Shown here piece by piece: positions 33,713 through 45,487 of a stretch of 45,487 nucleotides of DNA. A model generated the notes under the pieces. It ran no database searches. It was not told the origin of the DNA and worked only from the letters and a program-made list of their open reading frames with translations. The first letter of the stretch is position 1. The number at the start of each line of letters is the position of its first letter. The DNA is from Cruorifilaria tuberocauda (lineage: Eukaryota; Nematoda; Chromadorea; Rhabditida; Onchocercidae), in NCBI GenBank assembly GCA_013365365.1, contig JABVXU010000443.1, positions 1-45,487 of the forward strand, given 5' to 3'. The position numbers were made by a program, and so were the translations under genes.

Positions 33713-36484
33713 ATTACGAATCCTTTTCTTCAAAATTCAGGAATAAACTTCAATAAATTCAGGAAATTACCTGAATAAAATTCAGGAAATTCAGGAATTC
33801 AAGACAAATTAATTAAAAGACGCATAGTAATGATAATATCAAATACTTTCTATTCTTAGCTCCCAAATATCAATCTATTAAAAGATTATATTTTAAATAA
33901 TGCTATAAAATTCCACTCATGCTGTATCACTATTTATCAAGAAAAAAATGTCAATTTCAAAATAACAAATTCAATTTTCACCGAAACATAAACAGAGAAT
34001 GATAGGACGCGACCAATAGAACCTCGCAAAAAAGTCAATTTCTTCTTTCTCTCTTCCTCTCTTGATTAGCTAACAAAATCTTTGTCTTTCACAAATCAAT
34101 CAATCTTCGTCTCCTGCTCTTTTTTATATCATCATCCCATGCAATTCTAGCTGAATATCGATCAAATATTAATTAAATAGGATGGATAACAAAACTCTTG
34201 ATTATTGTATTACCTTGGAGAATATAATATAATATAACGGTTAAATGAAGAAAGATATGAAAATATTACCATGAAATAATAGATGAGTAATGATTGACCT
34301 TTCTCATCTCATATGTGATAAAACACATTCGAATTTGAAATTGACGACAAAGGTCATTCATTTTTATTTTTATAATTAAATGCTCTTACTACATGTCTTA
34401 TTCTCCTATTTTAATCAATTCGACCACAACTTTCTAATCAATCTCTTTAGATGAAACATCTTTTCCTTTTTTCTTTTCATCTCTCTCCCTCAATTATATT
34501 ATTATATATCTCTCTCTCCAAAATAACTCTAACAGTTACTCACACTTCTATGATTTGTTGCATTTATATTGGATGATACGAATGATGCAATGATGTGAGA
34601 CGGAATGATTTAAAATTTAATCAATGGTGATGTAATTGATAATATAATTGTTTTTCTTAACAGAAATATTAAGATTAAAATAGAATAACTTGTTTGAGGT
34701 TAGATTTAAATTTATTTTCAAAATTCAAGATTCTATTTTATTCCTTCTTCTTTTCATGATATAATAATAAATAAATGATTCGTTAATTTTTTGAATTTGT
34801 TACGAGAATCTGACGATCGATTTACTATACCTTTTTCTTTCATTTCATTCTATTAACGTACGTTAACACACGTTATTAACGTGAAGTTATTAACGTGAAT
34901 AAATTAAGCGAATAGGAATAAGAGGATAAAGCTAATGGTTTTTTTGAATATTAGAGGAGATAAAAGTAATACTTGAGAATACTAAGAGAGATAAAACTAA
35001 TAGATTAAGAATATTAGGATATCTGTTAGGTTTATGATAAAAACTATAACTTACCGATAAAACTCTAGAATGTTTTCGTATAATATTGAAAATAAAATTT
35101 GTTATGAGTCATTCTATATTACATTCCCATTATAATTTCGCTGATCAAAACATTCTTTGATATCAATGAAATTTATCAGAGTGTAAGAATTATTTTTTTT
35201 TTTAAAAACAAGTTATGTTAAGGATTCGTAAACATTTTACGGAAACATTTATAACATACGATGTTATTATGAAAACTTAGGTTATTATATTATTTCATCT
35301 AAAACTTTATATTCAATAAATTGAAAGTTACAGAAAATAGCAAATAAATTGTTAACAATTTATTTTCAATAGCTATTGAAAGATGAAAATGAACTGTTTG
35401 TCAATGTGTGTGTGAGTAATTTGTTTAACTGTCAGCTAATGTAAATATTTTGAAATCATATTTCGGAATTCTTATATCATATCTATACATTATGTTATAA
35501 GCATGAGGAAATGAATTTATTTCAGTAAATATATATATTGTGATTTGCATTAGATTCTTATCAACAATTTAAAAGATCAAGATGCATGATCATTTAAACT
35601 ATGAATGAAGTATCGATAATTTTTTCTTTGACTAATTGATTGATAATTAGTATTTTCTGTATTGTTGTTATAGCTTTAGAAAAAGATAATTTTCCAAGTT
35701 TTTGACGATAAATGAGATTTCGAAAAAAAACTTTGTTCAATAATTTTTATATTCAGGCTGATAATTTCTATTTCAACATAATAAAAAAACTTATCGTTTG
35801 TTTGATTTAAGCGAGAAACTGTTTGAATTTTTGAAGTATGTTTTTATTTGAATAAAAGTAATAAAAGTATTCAATAAAATCAATTAGTAAAAAAAGTATT
35901 CAATAAGAGTATCAATTGAATTCAAAATGCATTAAAGTTCATTCATTTAAAAAAAAATCGATTAAAGTTCTTTATCTACAAAAATTTTTCACCACATTAA
36001 ATGCCCACAAAATATTGAAATAAAAAAAATGACCAAAAAAATAGTTAATCATTTTAGAGATGTAAATTTACTGATTAACGAAAGAGCTGAGCAAAGTGTA
36101 AATTAAAAACTTTCATCTAACTCTCACCTCAAATTTTCTTAATCAAAAATTAAATTAAGGCACAAAAAAAAATTCAATTCAAGCCATTAAATAAATATTG
36201 ATCCATTATTTTTTTTACTTTATCAAATTTTACTTTATTTTCACCTAACTTTATCAATTTTTGCTTCTATTTAATTTTACTTTATCAAAGCTAGCATTTT
36301 ACACTACTAATTTAAAATTGAAATTTGACAAATACAATTTACTCTATATCTTGATCTGTATGCTATTGCTAAATAGTAGAAATAATAGTTTGTGATAAGA
36401 TAAAACAATCAGATGAAAGAGAAAATCAAGGAAGAGATATGAATTGAAAATTTCACTTAACATTTAATCTAACTAACGTGAAAA
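33713..36484. other. Intergenic DNA upstream of atg-3
   Basis: AT-rich with no exon chain found. The 33990-34160 part is slightly less AT-rich and could hold promoter elements of atg-3. A cluster of ACGT-core palindromes at about 34850 is listed separately. Confidence 0.5.
34853..34898. promoter_or_regulatory. Cluster of ACGT-core palindromic motifs
   Basis: A perfect 14-base palindrome TTAACGTACGTTAA is followed by ACACGTTATTAACGTGAAG and TTATTAACGTGAAT. That puts five ACGT cores in under 50 bases of otherwise AT-only sequence. Possibly a binding-site cluster; no factor is assigned. Confidence 0.3.
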
Positions 36485-36490
36485 TTTATT
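36485..36490 (-). terminator. Polyadenylation signal of the 207-aa gene
   Basis: AATAAA on the minus strand about 85 bases after the stop at 36575. Confidence 0.6.
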
Positions 36491-36574
36491 TTAATTTTTC
36501 ATGGAATTTTCATCAATGTATGCAATTTATTTGGAATTACAATATTCTCTGAAGTGAGCACTTCAAAAAGCATT

Positions 36575-37571
36575 CTATTCTTTATCATCCAAATTCAATT
36601 CATCATTTTCAGATATCTTTCTCATTGGAACAGTTTCAGGAATTGGTGGTAAATTCAAAAAATCCGAAGGTAATGAATCGAAATTTGAGCTACTTGATCG
36701 TTCACCAAATAATGCTGAAATTTCAGTTAATTAGCACTTCATTTTTATATTTATCATAATTAATTAAAAAGAAAAAGAAAAATTAATTACTACATAAAAT
36801 TATAGTAATACAATACTTTTTAAAATTGTAATATTGAATTATCGGTTATCTATTAGTTCTAGCAATATCACGATCCATAAAAATATTTAAAGGTAAAATG
36901 AGTTGTTTTGATATGATAAGAAAAATTTCTCTTCTGCACTTGATCGATTTTTCAAATTGACAAAAATGAACTTACAGTGTGATCGTTTATTTCGCATGAT
37001 AAGATCATTAAATCCTCGTGATATTCCCGTGTTTGCTTTCATAGTTGTTCGAGATTGTCTTGAGGAACGACGTTCTATCTTTGGACTTGTAAGAGAATGA
37101 GAGAAGAAATCTCGATTCTCGAAAATATTATGCTGAAAGAGTTCTTCCGGTGGTAATACATATGGTGAACGTCCTTCAATATTTCTTCTCGTTGAAGACA
37201 AACAATTACTTATAGTCGTCGTTAACTGCAAACAGAAAAAAAAAAAGTGAAAAATAAATTCTTTCTCAAATTTAACTTTTAAATTTTATATTTTCTCTTT
37301 TTTTTTTTAAATTTAATGAAATTAAAAAATCGTTAACCTCTTCATCTTCGCTAGCATCTTCAATTGTAGCTGGTAGTAATGTCTTATATCGTAATTTTAC
37401 TTTATGCTTTTTCTCTTGATCCATTGATGATAGTTCCGGATATGTTTCATCAATGATACGTTGCCTTGAATGATATTGCCCGAAACCGGAACGGTTGATG
37501 ACCGGTTCCGGTGAAACATTACGTTTTGCTATTTCTTTAAAATTTGTACGACGTGCTGTTAATGCTGTCAT
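36575..37571 (-). CDS. Three-exon gene, 207 aa, function unknown
   Basis: Minus-strand exons 37338-37571, 36976-37225 and 36575-36714 join in phase with good sites (GAG|GTTAAC; TTTGCAG; T|GTAAGT; TTTCAG). The product starts MTALTARRTNFKEIAKRN and is hydrophilic throughout, without membrane segments. It has a basic first third, an acidic patch EDASEDEE at the exon 1/2 join, many Ser/Arg pairs (SPKIERRSSRQSR), LPPIPETVP and an acidic end ELNLDDKE. This looks like an intrinsically disordered, probably phosphorylated protein, perhaps nematode-specific; I do not recognise the family. The frame is open upstream of the ATG through an A-run to an acceptor-like TATAGCAG at about 37611, so a further 5' exon is possible. 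Confidence 0.75.
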
Positions 37572-38716
37572 TTCAGGTACTTTCTTTTTTTTTTTCAATA
37601 TAATCAGCTGCTATAACATGCATAAAATAATCTTTATGTTTAACACAATAAAACATGACATATTACGTAAGCAACGTAAATGAAGTTATATATGAAATTT
37701 ACGACAATATATCATTTTCAGATAATTTATTTTCTAATGAATTTATTAAAATTAGTAAAATTATGAAAGCAAATGGAATTAATCAAGATGATAAATAAAG
37801 ATCGAAGAATGGATTGATTTTTTAATTTGTTCTTTTTTTCAGAAATCGTTGGATTGCTAGAGAACTTTCAAATGCTTCTATAAAAACAATTGATCAATAT
37901 TGATTGGACAAAAAGAATTCATATCATTTCAGGTTGGATAAGTAAATAAGCAAACTAATAATAACCATTTCATACTTTTACGCTTTTCTTTTTCGTAAAT
38001 TTTAGAAAAATTATTTAATTACAAGAAATACTGTAACATAGCAGTAAAGACGTTAACAGAAATGATATTTTAATGCTTTGGCGATTTGAATTTACTAATT
38101 TTAATGTTTATCAAAATTGAAAATGATCGAATGATCGTTTGATGATGTAAACAAGTTAACAGTGACTGATTGTTTACATAAACTTATAATTATAGTTTGA
38201 GTGAATCAACAAATAATTATATTAATTAAGTTAACGACGAATCATTTACGGAAATGAAATGATAATTGCTAAATATTATTTTCATTTAATGAATCAATGA
38301 AACAAAAAGAAAAGTTACGGCAAAGGTACCAAAAAAAAAAAAAAAACAAGATTTTTTCCAAAGTATCAGTTTGTAGTTTGATTTTAAAATGGCTTTTCAT
38401 ACTACTGGAAAATAAAAAAAAAGGATGTTAAGATGTTAAGAGTTGAAATTGATTATATTTTACAGTTTAAAATGATAATATGATTTCATATCATGCACGA
38501 AATATAAACAAAAGCTAAAATCAAACTATAAACTGATATCGAGTAACAGTTATTATCATCATTTTATCAGCACATACTTATCATCTATCATATATAATCG
38601 ATCAGATTTAAATATTACTTTAAAATAGAATGAAAAAATTTTTAGATAGCAATTGCAAATTAATTAATTTAGACAAATAAAACAAATCACTTTCGTAAAA
38701 TAACTCTAAAGAGAAA

Positions 38717-38798
38717 CAGAAAAGATAACAGAAACGGAAAATTACTTATAACAGAAAAGATAACAGAAACGGAAAATTACTTATAACAGAAAAGATTT
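38717..38798. repeat. 35-base tandem repeat, 2.3 copies
   Basis: Unit CAGAAAAGATAACAGAAACG plus 15 bases, repeated exactly at 38717 and 38752 with a partial third copy. Confidence 0.9.
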
Positions 38799-40003
38799 AC
38801 AATGAAATTTTTTTTTTATTTTCAACCTTTTTTTAATTACTCTAATGAATTTCACCAAAACTATATTGTCGTTTTAAAATTTTAAATTTTCGAAATTCAC
38901 TGCTAAATTTATGTAAATCATTCAAATTTATAACATTGCTATAGGTACAATTTGAATAATTACCTTAAAAACTTCTATTAATCATTCCATGAAATTAATT
39001 CAAAAGTTAAGCTAATTTCATTAAGTTAATAATTAATTAGCACTTATTTATTTAGCACCTACTTACTAATTTGCTTCACTTTTTTTTTCAATTTAAATTG
39101 CAATTTGTCGTTATCGAGTCATCGATATCATTCAGAGTAGTACCTTCAATCCACCTGTTACCTACCTACCCATCAATTACTATTCTAACAACAATGACAA
39201 TGATAAACATCTCTTCTCTCCCATTCCCTTCTTTCGACGATGCAAATTCATCTCACAAATAATCTTTTAACACGTATGCCAAACCTTTTATAGACAAGTT
39301 AAACGTCAATAAAAAAACAAGAAGAAAAAATTAATTTCACTAAAAGTAAACAATTTCAAGTTTTGAAAAGTAATAAAAAACAAAAAATAAAAAAAAAACC
39401 TTACAGAACGTGAAAACATTCATAATTTTTTGATAGTAAAAAAAAAAACGAAGTTTTAAAGAAATTGAAAATAATCTGAAAATATTTTTGCTTCATTTTA
39501 AACGATAAAAAATAATTGCTCAAAAAAAAAAAGACGAAAAAAACAAATATCGTTGTAATATTTTATAAGTAATCATAAAAATGATTTTCTTTTTTCGTTT
39601 TAAAAAAGTAATGTAATGTGAATTTTATGAAATTTAAAGCAAAGAAAAAAACGAAACGTAAAGGTAAATGAGAACACCAATAATCAACCAGTTTTAAATG
39701 TTTCGGTATGTAAACCATTTAAAAAAATTAAACTGATTTTAATTTCCTTAAAAATCAAAATATTCGTTGAAAGTTAAATGATTTTTTAATTTTTTTTTCA
39801 AATAAAGAAATTTCTTGAAATTAAATTAAAATTAATTTTGAAATTTCACAAAAATTACAGGCCGAAGAAATTGACACATTCATCATCATTCAATTTTTAT
39901 AGGAAAATATTAATTAATTCAATACTTTTAGGATATTAATTAATCACTCGTAAATGAACGAATATTACATCGTACTTACAACTTATAAAAATTTAATTTA
40001 AAC

Positions 40004-40046
40004 TTTCTCGCTGCTACGACGAAATGATTTTTGCGCCGTTTGTTCG
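40004..40046 (-). other. Possible 43-base exon in a GC-richer patch
   Basis: On the minus strand, after acceptor-like GCTTCCTAG, the frame reads EQTAQKSFRRSSEK and reaches a weak donor (AAA|GTTTAA). The patch (about 40005-40060) stands out from its surroundings by base composition. It could be an upstream exon of the 207-aa gene, whose style is similar (Arg/Ser-rich). The plus strand is also open here. Confidence 0.2.
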
Positions 40047-41276
40047 CTAGGAAGCAAGCAATTAATTTGATAAGTGATAGTTTCATAATTTTAATTTTAA
40101 TTCTATCGAATTTTGTAGTTCTGATGAAATAAATAATTAAACGAGCAAAGGTGCTAATTTAGTTTTTTTACTTTTTTTGAAGCAAATTGATGAAGTAAAG
40201 AAAAGAGTGAAGCATTCCACCTCAAAATTCTTTATTGCAATATGTTTATATATGTTTCCATTTGTTTATTAACCAAAAAGCTATTAACTTAATAAATTAT
40301 TCATTAATTACAGGTATTTCTGGAAAAAGCAATTTTTCATTTACTATCTCTCACAAAATAAAAAATTCTTTTGAGCTATTTTTAAATTTAAACTTTGAAA
40401 AAATTATTAACGATCTCTTGAAATGCATGTATTTTCAAATAAATGAATTAAATTTTATAAATTTTTTGAATTAAATTATATACAAAAAAAAAAATTAGCA
40501 ATTTTTTTCTGAAAATTTTCAATAAATAAATTTTACAAAACAACTTTTAAATGAGTTAAACTTACTTTTTAAACTCACTTAACTTACTTAACTAAACTTA
40601 CTTAGTTAAAGCTTTAATTTTATGCTTTATGACAGCAAAATTATGATAGTCCTATCGGTACGGCAGTTTTATCAATTTATGATACTCCTCTCAATTTTAA
40701 TAATGATAATTTATGAATTGCTAAAGGGAAGAAACCGGATATTTTTTCCAGGTATTTTTGAATTCGAAAGGTATTTTGTAAAGAAGCAAATTAGTTTTAG
40801 CAGTGAAGAGTGAATAGCACCTCTAATAGCAAGAGTGAATAGCAAGTAAAAACTCAAACAATGAATGTTGATATTTGAAGAGATAAATGATAAAGTGATA
40901 AATGATAAATGGGAATAAATGAAGCTTTTAATATAAATGACAAGAGAGTTTGATGCCAAATTAGGTGCTATTTATAGAATTTCCATATGAAAGTAAAAAA
41001 AAAAACAAGCCATTAAAGAAGCATGAAGCATACGTATTACCTTGTTATTAGTTATTCATCGTTTTTTTTTTTGTGAAGAAGTTTAAATTTAAATATATTT
41101 TTCATCTTTGCTCACAATCTGATTAAATGATAAACGAATAATATAACTATACAAAATTATTTAATAGTGTAAAAATTCAACATAGCCAAACTCTCCAATA
41201 TAGACATTTGCGCATGCGGTATAATCTCGAAGATATCAAGAAGACTAAAGGCTGAAGAGGTAATATGACTGAAGAG

Positions 41277-41308
41277 CTCATTTATTACCTGAAAAGGTAA
41301 TAAATGAG
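41277..41308. other. Perfect 14-bp hairpin with GAAA loop
   Basis: CTCATTTATTACCT, loop GAAA, AGGTAATAAATGAG. No mismatch; the loop is a GNRA-type tetraloop when read on the plus strand. It lies in a slightly less AT-rich block of about 250 bases. Confidence 0.85.
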
Positions 41309-42418
41309 GTGTAAAAATAATTGTCTGAGTTATAGTAATCCTCGCCAATCACTACTTTCTAGTTTCCTGCTAATCAGAAGTAAACTTTCTCCTAATTCAT
41401 TTTCTAGTTGCTATACTATAAAATAAAAATCCCTGTGTGGTGTTGTAAGGTTATAGTCTTCTAGGTTTAAAGGATCTTTTCTTTTTTGTTATCAGTTACC
41501 TATCTTTTTTTCTAATTCATTACTTATATCTCTAAATAATCAGTGATTCTGATAGTAACATTCCGTAATACAAATAATCAGTGATTATCAGTGCATTTCA
41601 TTGGAAAAAAATGAACAGACAATTTCTGTATTTGTTAAAAAATGAAAAAGAATATTGATAAATAAACTGATTAATGGAAAGCTTATTGTTTTTGATCTTT
41701 GTTTTCTTCAGAAATGAAGAAAATTAAGTTTGAAATTTAAGGAAAGAAGCAAAAATTTATCAAAAATGTAAGCATTTATCAATCAAAAAGCAACGGAAAG
41801 TACAAAAACAAAATGTTTGCTTACGTAAGTGATAGTAGAAGTTTTTTTGAAAGAATTATTATCAAAAAATGAAATGATGAAAATTTGAAAACAAAAAAAA
41901 AAGTTGAGAAAAAAAACATCCGGAAAATCAATAGTGTTTTTTTTTAACATAAATATTATTTTTCTTTTTTTTTTGCAGCAAAATTTAAAAATGAAAACAT
42001 TTTGTTTGTTTCATTAATAAATTTAAACAATAATGATGATAATGATTGATATAGAAATCGATTAAATTTCTGAAATATTAAGCAGATTATCATTTCAAAT
42101 CATTTGTTAAGCAGTAGATTATCACTTCAAAATAAAAGTTTATTAAATAAATGATAAGAATGTGAAATGAATGGTTATATCTATTTATTGTAATATTTAA
42201 AGTAAGAAAGAAAACAATAAATTAAGATATAATATGAGAGGTCTGAAGATTAAAAATAATGTTATCTTATTGTCAAAATTTAATTCGATCAATAAATCAG
42301 AAAATCAATAAATCAATCGCATTGAATATGTTAACAAAATTTTTAAAAAATTAAATAAATATTGTAAATGATAATAATAATTCTTTCATTTTTCTCTTTT
42401 AATGATAGAAGCATACGA

Positions 42419-42426
42419 TGACGTCA
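42419..42426. promoter_or_regulatory. CRE-type palindrome TGACGTCA
   Basis: Perfect bZIP consensus, with no gene nearby to connect it with. It may be chance. Confidence 0.15.
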
Positions 42427-42521
42427 TAGGAATTGTTTACGATTTAATCGATGATACGAATTCAAACAACAAATTTCATTATTGTTTGCTGATTAGTGAT
42501 TATTAATGTTAATATTATTAC

Positions 42522-42655
42522 CAATAAATTAATAAACTAATGATTCGTGATATGATAAGTAATAATTTGACGACGAATACTAATACATGAATATCAGTAT
42601 TGGTAGCAATAAATTAATAAACTAATGATTCGTGATATGATCAGTAATAATTTGA
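42522..42655. repeat. 49-base direct repeat, two copies 85 bases apart
   Basis: Copies 42522-42570 and 42607-42655 differ at one position. They share AATAAATTAATAAACTAATG and ATTCGTGATATGAT. Confidence 0.9.
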
Positions 42656-43154
42656 TAAGAAATGAAAATTTTCAATTCATTTCTAAAATTTCATAGCAAT
42701 GATAAATATTTATTTCATTTATCTATCATTCAAATCAAATTCAATAACTTCACTCATTCTATCAAAATTACTATCTTATTCATTTCACCGATAGTTTTAT
42801 TCATTTCATTATTTTCTCTCTCTCTCTTTCTCTTTCTTTTTCAAAGAAAAAAAATGAAATGTTAGAAAAATGATTCAGATTTGCTAGCACTCTAAGATCA
42901 TAATTCATGATGATAGGAAAACAAACAAAAAGTAATAATCCAATTAATTAAAACACCGCAATTAATTAAGATACTTCAATTAATTAATTAAATCTTATGG
43001 AAATGATAGAAGAAAATTTTTTTTTTTATCAGCGAATAGTGTAATAAACAAATGATAAGAGCGCTCATTGGCTTTTTTTTTTCTTTCTGATGAATGACTC
43101 ATTTGCATTTTGACATTTTGAAATCCTTCCATTTTCTCAAATTTCACGTAGTTT

Positions 43155-43226
43155 TCCTCATTTGGATTATTTTACAATCGATTGATTGATTCCTCATTTG
43201 GATTATTTTACAATCGATTGATTGAT
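43155..43226. repeat. 36-base perfect tandem duplication
   Basis: Two identical units starting TCCTCATTTGGATTATTTTA at 43155 and 43191. The second runs into an inverted ATTGTAAAAT, so a hairpin is also possible. Confidence 0.9.
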
Positions 43227-44458
43227 TGATTGTAAAATTCATTTCAATAAATTAGCATACTGAATTTGAATTGATCAAAATTTATGATTTTTTAATAATT
43301 TTACAGAAATAAAATTGAATTGAATTAGAGTTATACTACGTAACCTGAAATTCTGATATCCATTCTATATTAATTAGTAATATTATGGTAATAATTATTT
43401 GAAATTTCAATTGAAAAAAATTTTTTTTTTAAAATATTTCTATGAATTTTCAATGAATGACATAAATTATTAAAAGTAAATAGATAATTAGTCATTTCGA
43501 AATTAAAAATTTTCAACTTTTCTTTGAAATATTTTTTGTTTTTCGCCAATAAACTAATAGGAAAGAGGAAAAGCCTTAGTAAATTTGAAAGTGTATAATA
43601 TTTTAAGGCTAACAATGCTTATTTCATTTCATTTCATTTTTTGATAAATAAAATTTCAAAGAGAATTAGCGATATGTTTTTTTCTTCCTCTTTGATATGA
43701 AAATGAATGATAGAATTAGAGTTTTATTGGAGTTTTTATCAAATTGATAAAATGATAATCGATTTTACTTCAAAATCGATTTTCATTCACACCAAACAAC
43801 TCTAATATTCCACTTATCAATGTAAATATTTATTATTTATCATTCGTGAATTTGAAATTATCAGCGTTGTTAATTGGTAAACAAATTATTATTACACTGT
43901 TTAATATTATTTACTGTTGCACAATTTTCGTTGTGATAAAGTAAATAATTTCATCATTGCTATTATCAGTAAATTATCAGTAAATAAATGATTATAGTGG
44001 AATTTTTCATAAATTTAATTACATCCTTAAAATTAATTTATCTCTTTATCATTTTCACACTATCACAATCTGTTCATATTTTGATAAAAATTTACGTTTT
44101 AGTTAAGATAATTTACTTAATGATACGAAATTAACAGAAAAAAATTCTTATTGATCTAGCTGAATTTCAAATAATTTAATTTATATAATTTAAGTTAGAT
44201 TTTGTGATTTAATAAAATTTAAATAATTAAAGGAATTTTAAATAATTGCATCCATCAATAGTTTGAAATTAAACTTGGGGATTACTTTCGCAAAAAAAAA
44301 AGAAAACTCAAATTATTTCAAATTGTTTCTTTATGCAAGGCAAAAAAAAGAAATGAAATTTATAAAATACAATGATAAAACTTTTTATGTTACTTGGATT
44401 TTTAGTAAATTATTAATTTTCAATTTTTCAACAAATAATCAGAAAAAAAAATTTACTC

Positions 44459-44595
44459 AATACAAACAAATTTCACCTTTAACCCATTTAACCTTTAACC
44501 TTTAGCCCTTACAAACGAAAAAAAATCATGAATTCACGATTAATTTCTCCTTTAACCCATTTAAGCCATTTAACCTTTAACCCTTACGAACAAAA
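44459..44595. repeat. Duplicated TTTAACC-rich segment
   Basis: Two diverged units of about 75-80 bases, each with CCTTTAACCCATTTAA, CATTTAACCTTTAACC and CCCTTAC(A/G)AAC. The C-bearing heptads are unusual in this AT-only context. Confidence 0.7.
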
Positions 44596-45269
44596 AAAAT
44601 AATAGCATATTCGAGATTAAATATATTTCCTGGAACTATTGTTTGTTTTTTCCGGAAACTGAAATAATGCTATTATTTTTGTTGATCGAATTTTTTGGAA
44701 TTTTCGTTCGTTTTTTTTTTCTGATAGTAAATTTGATGGAACTTTTCAATTTCAAATTCATTCATTTCAAAAAATTATCATAAAATTCCTGAAACCATTG
44801 TTTCAGGATAATAATTATTAGCAAAAAAATCTTGTATCGAGAAATTTCCTCATATCATTTATCATTATTGAACAGTGAGAGATCTCCGTAAATTAGTACC
44901 ACATGTTAAGATAATACTTCTTATTATTTCAGTGATTTCCTCCTTTCTTCCATTTTTCTCTTTCCGTCGAAGCAAAAATGAGAGATTCGAGATTCTCGCA
45001 AACAAAAAAAGTAGAAAGGAAAAAAATGAATTTGTTTATTGAAATCCTCAACCTGATGGTAAATGTCTTCAACCTTGATTTTCAATTTCAAAAATTATCA
45101 ATTCCAAAATTTTGGATCAACACAAGCAGTAGCATTACTATTAGCTATGAGTTCAGGATTTAGGAATATGTAAGCTAGTGTAATTTGAGACCGTTGAAAT
45201 TTCAAATGAGATGATAGCGAAAGAAAAATGATTGTTAATGTAATGTTCTGAAATAAAGACATCGATTGA

Positions 45270-45487
45270 ATAATTATAATAAATACTAGTAATAAGTAAT
45301 AATGGTAATGGTTATAATAAATAATTATAATCATTACTATTGTTACTTATTATCAGTAGTAATAGTAATAATGGTTATAATAATGATAGTAACAATAAAT
45401 GATAAATATTACTACTACCATACTAATAATAACGATAATAATAATAGTAATAATAATAATAATAATGATAATAATAATAATAATAGC
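45270..45487. repeat. ATA/AAT microsatellite at the window end
   Basis: Imperfect AATAATAATGATAATAGTAA-type repeat that runs off the end of the window. Confidence 0.85.

Larger units (their letters stand above)
37572..45487. other. AT-rich terminal region without a confident gene
   Basis: No exon chain with matching phases was found. A plus-strand frame at 37655-37798 (47 codons, starting MTYYVSNVNEVIYEIYDN) looks protein-like but uses only AT-rich codons. A minus-strand frame at about 41157-41348 follows an acceptor-like CTTTTCAG but has no partners. Small duplications and hairpins are listed separately. The last 220 bases are an ATA/AAT microsatellite. Confidence 0.5.

Noticed and set aside
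37655..37798. 47-codon plus-strand frame divergent from the 207-aa gene
   Set aside because: Composition is only Asn, Lys, Ile, Phe, Tyr and Ser, as expected of random AT-rich frames. A donor-like GTAAGC lies inside its start.
41157..41348. Minus-strand frame after an acceptor-like site, with a faint resemblance to a histone fold helix
   Set aside because: The resemblance covers only a few residues and no neighbouring histone sequence exists. It is more likely chance around the hairpin.
42419..42426. TGACGTCA as evidence of a promoter
   Set aside because: A single 8-base palindrome with no gene nearby; kept only as a low-confidence site.

Overview
The window looks like nuclear DNA of a parasitic nematode, most likely a filarial or other clade III worm. 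It is very AT-rich. Its genes are cut into many small exons by introns with GTAAGT-like donors and TTTCAG, TTTTAG or TTACAG acceptors, and several starts are preceded by an acceptor-like site that would suit spliced-leader trans-splicing. The ribosomal protein S23 is strongly nematode-like, and the transposon debris is BEL/Pao. Nothing bacterial is present; most open frames are chance frames in AT-rich or (CA)n DNA.

Layout. A small two-exon gene of unknown function lies on the minus strand at 1450-1965. About 0.5 kb away and divergent from it is rps-23 (2474-3303, plus). Next comes a 13-exon Cys-loop ligand-gated ion channel (6787-13643, plus) whose introns hold minisatellites and a transposon-derived repeat. 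A 4.4 kb gene-free stretch follows, with large CA-rich arrays. A 7-exon organic solute transporter alpha gene (18183-21684, plus) comes next. From about 22 to 27.7 kb lies a mosaic of broken BEL/Pao pieces (gag, reverse transcriptase and RNase H regions, a primer-binding-like site and at least six copies of a dispersed repeat). A four-exon gene of unknown function (29377-30534, plus) converges on an 8-exon autophagy E2 enzyme gene, atg-3 (31239-33665, minus). A three-exon gene of unknown function (36575-37571, minus) follows. The last 8 kb are AT-rich with small duplications and one very regular hairpin.

I built the exon models by joining reading frames across GT-AG (once GC-AG) introns so that phases agree. 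The predicted lengths support them: S23 is 143 aa and ATG3 is 314 aa with its catalytic cysteine at residue 264, as in the human proteins. The genes do not form an obvious pathway; they are housekeeping (translation, autophagy), transport and neuronal signalling genes side by side.

The most unusual item is the ion channel. It has a canonical Cys-loop but lacks the Pro-Ala-Arg motif expected before the pore helix of anion channels of its class. Three splice sites in the same gene are odd: a duplicated acceptor whose upstream copy would truncate the protein before the membrane domain, a GC donor next to the pore exon, and an acceptor buried in a near-perfect hairpin. I found no convincing wholly new system.
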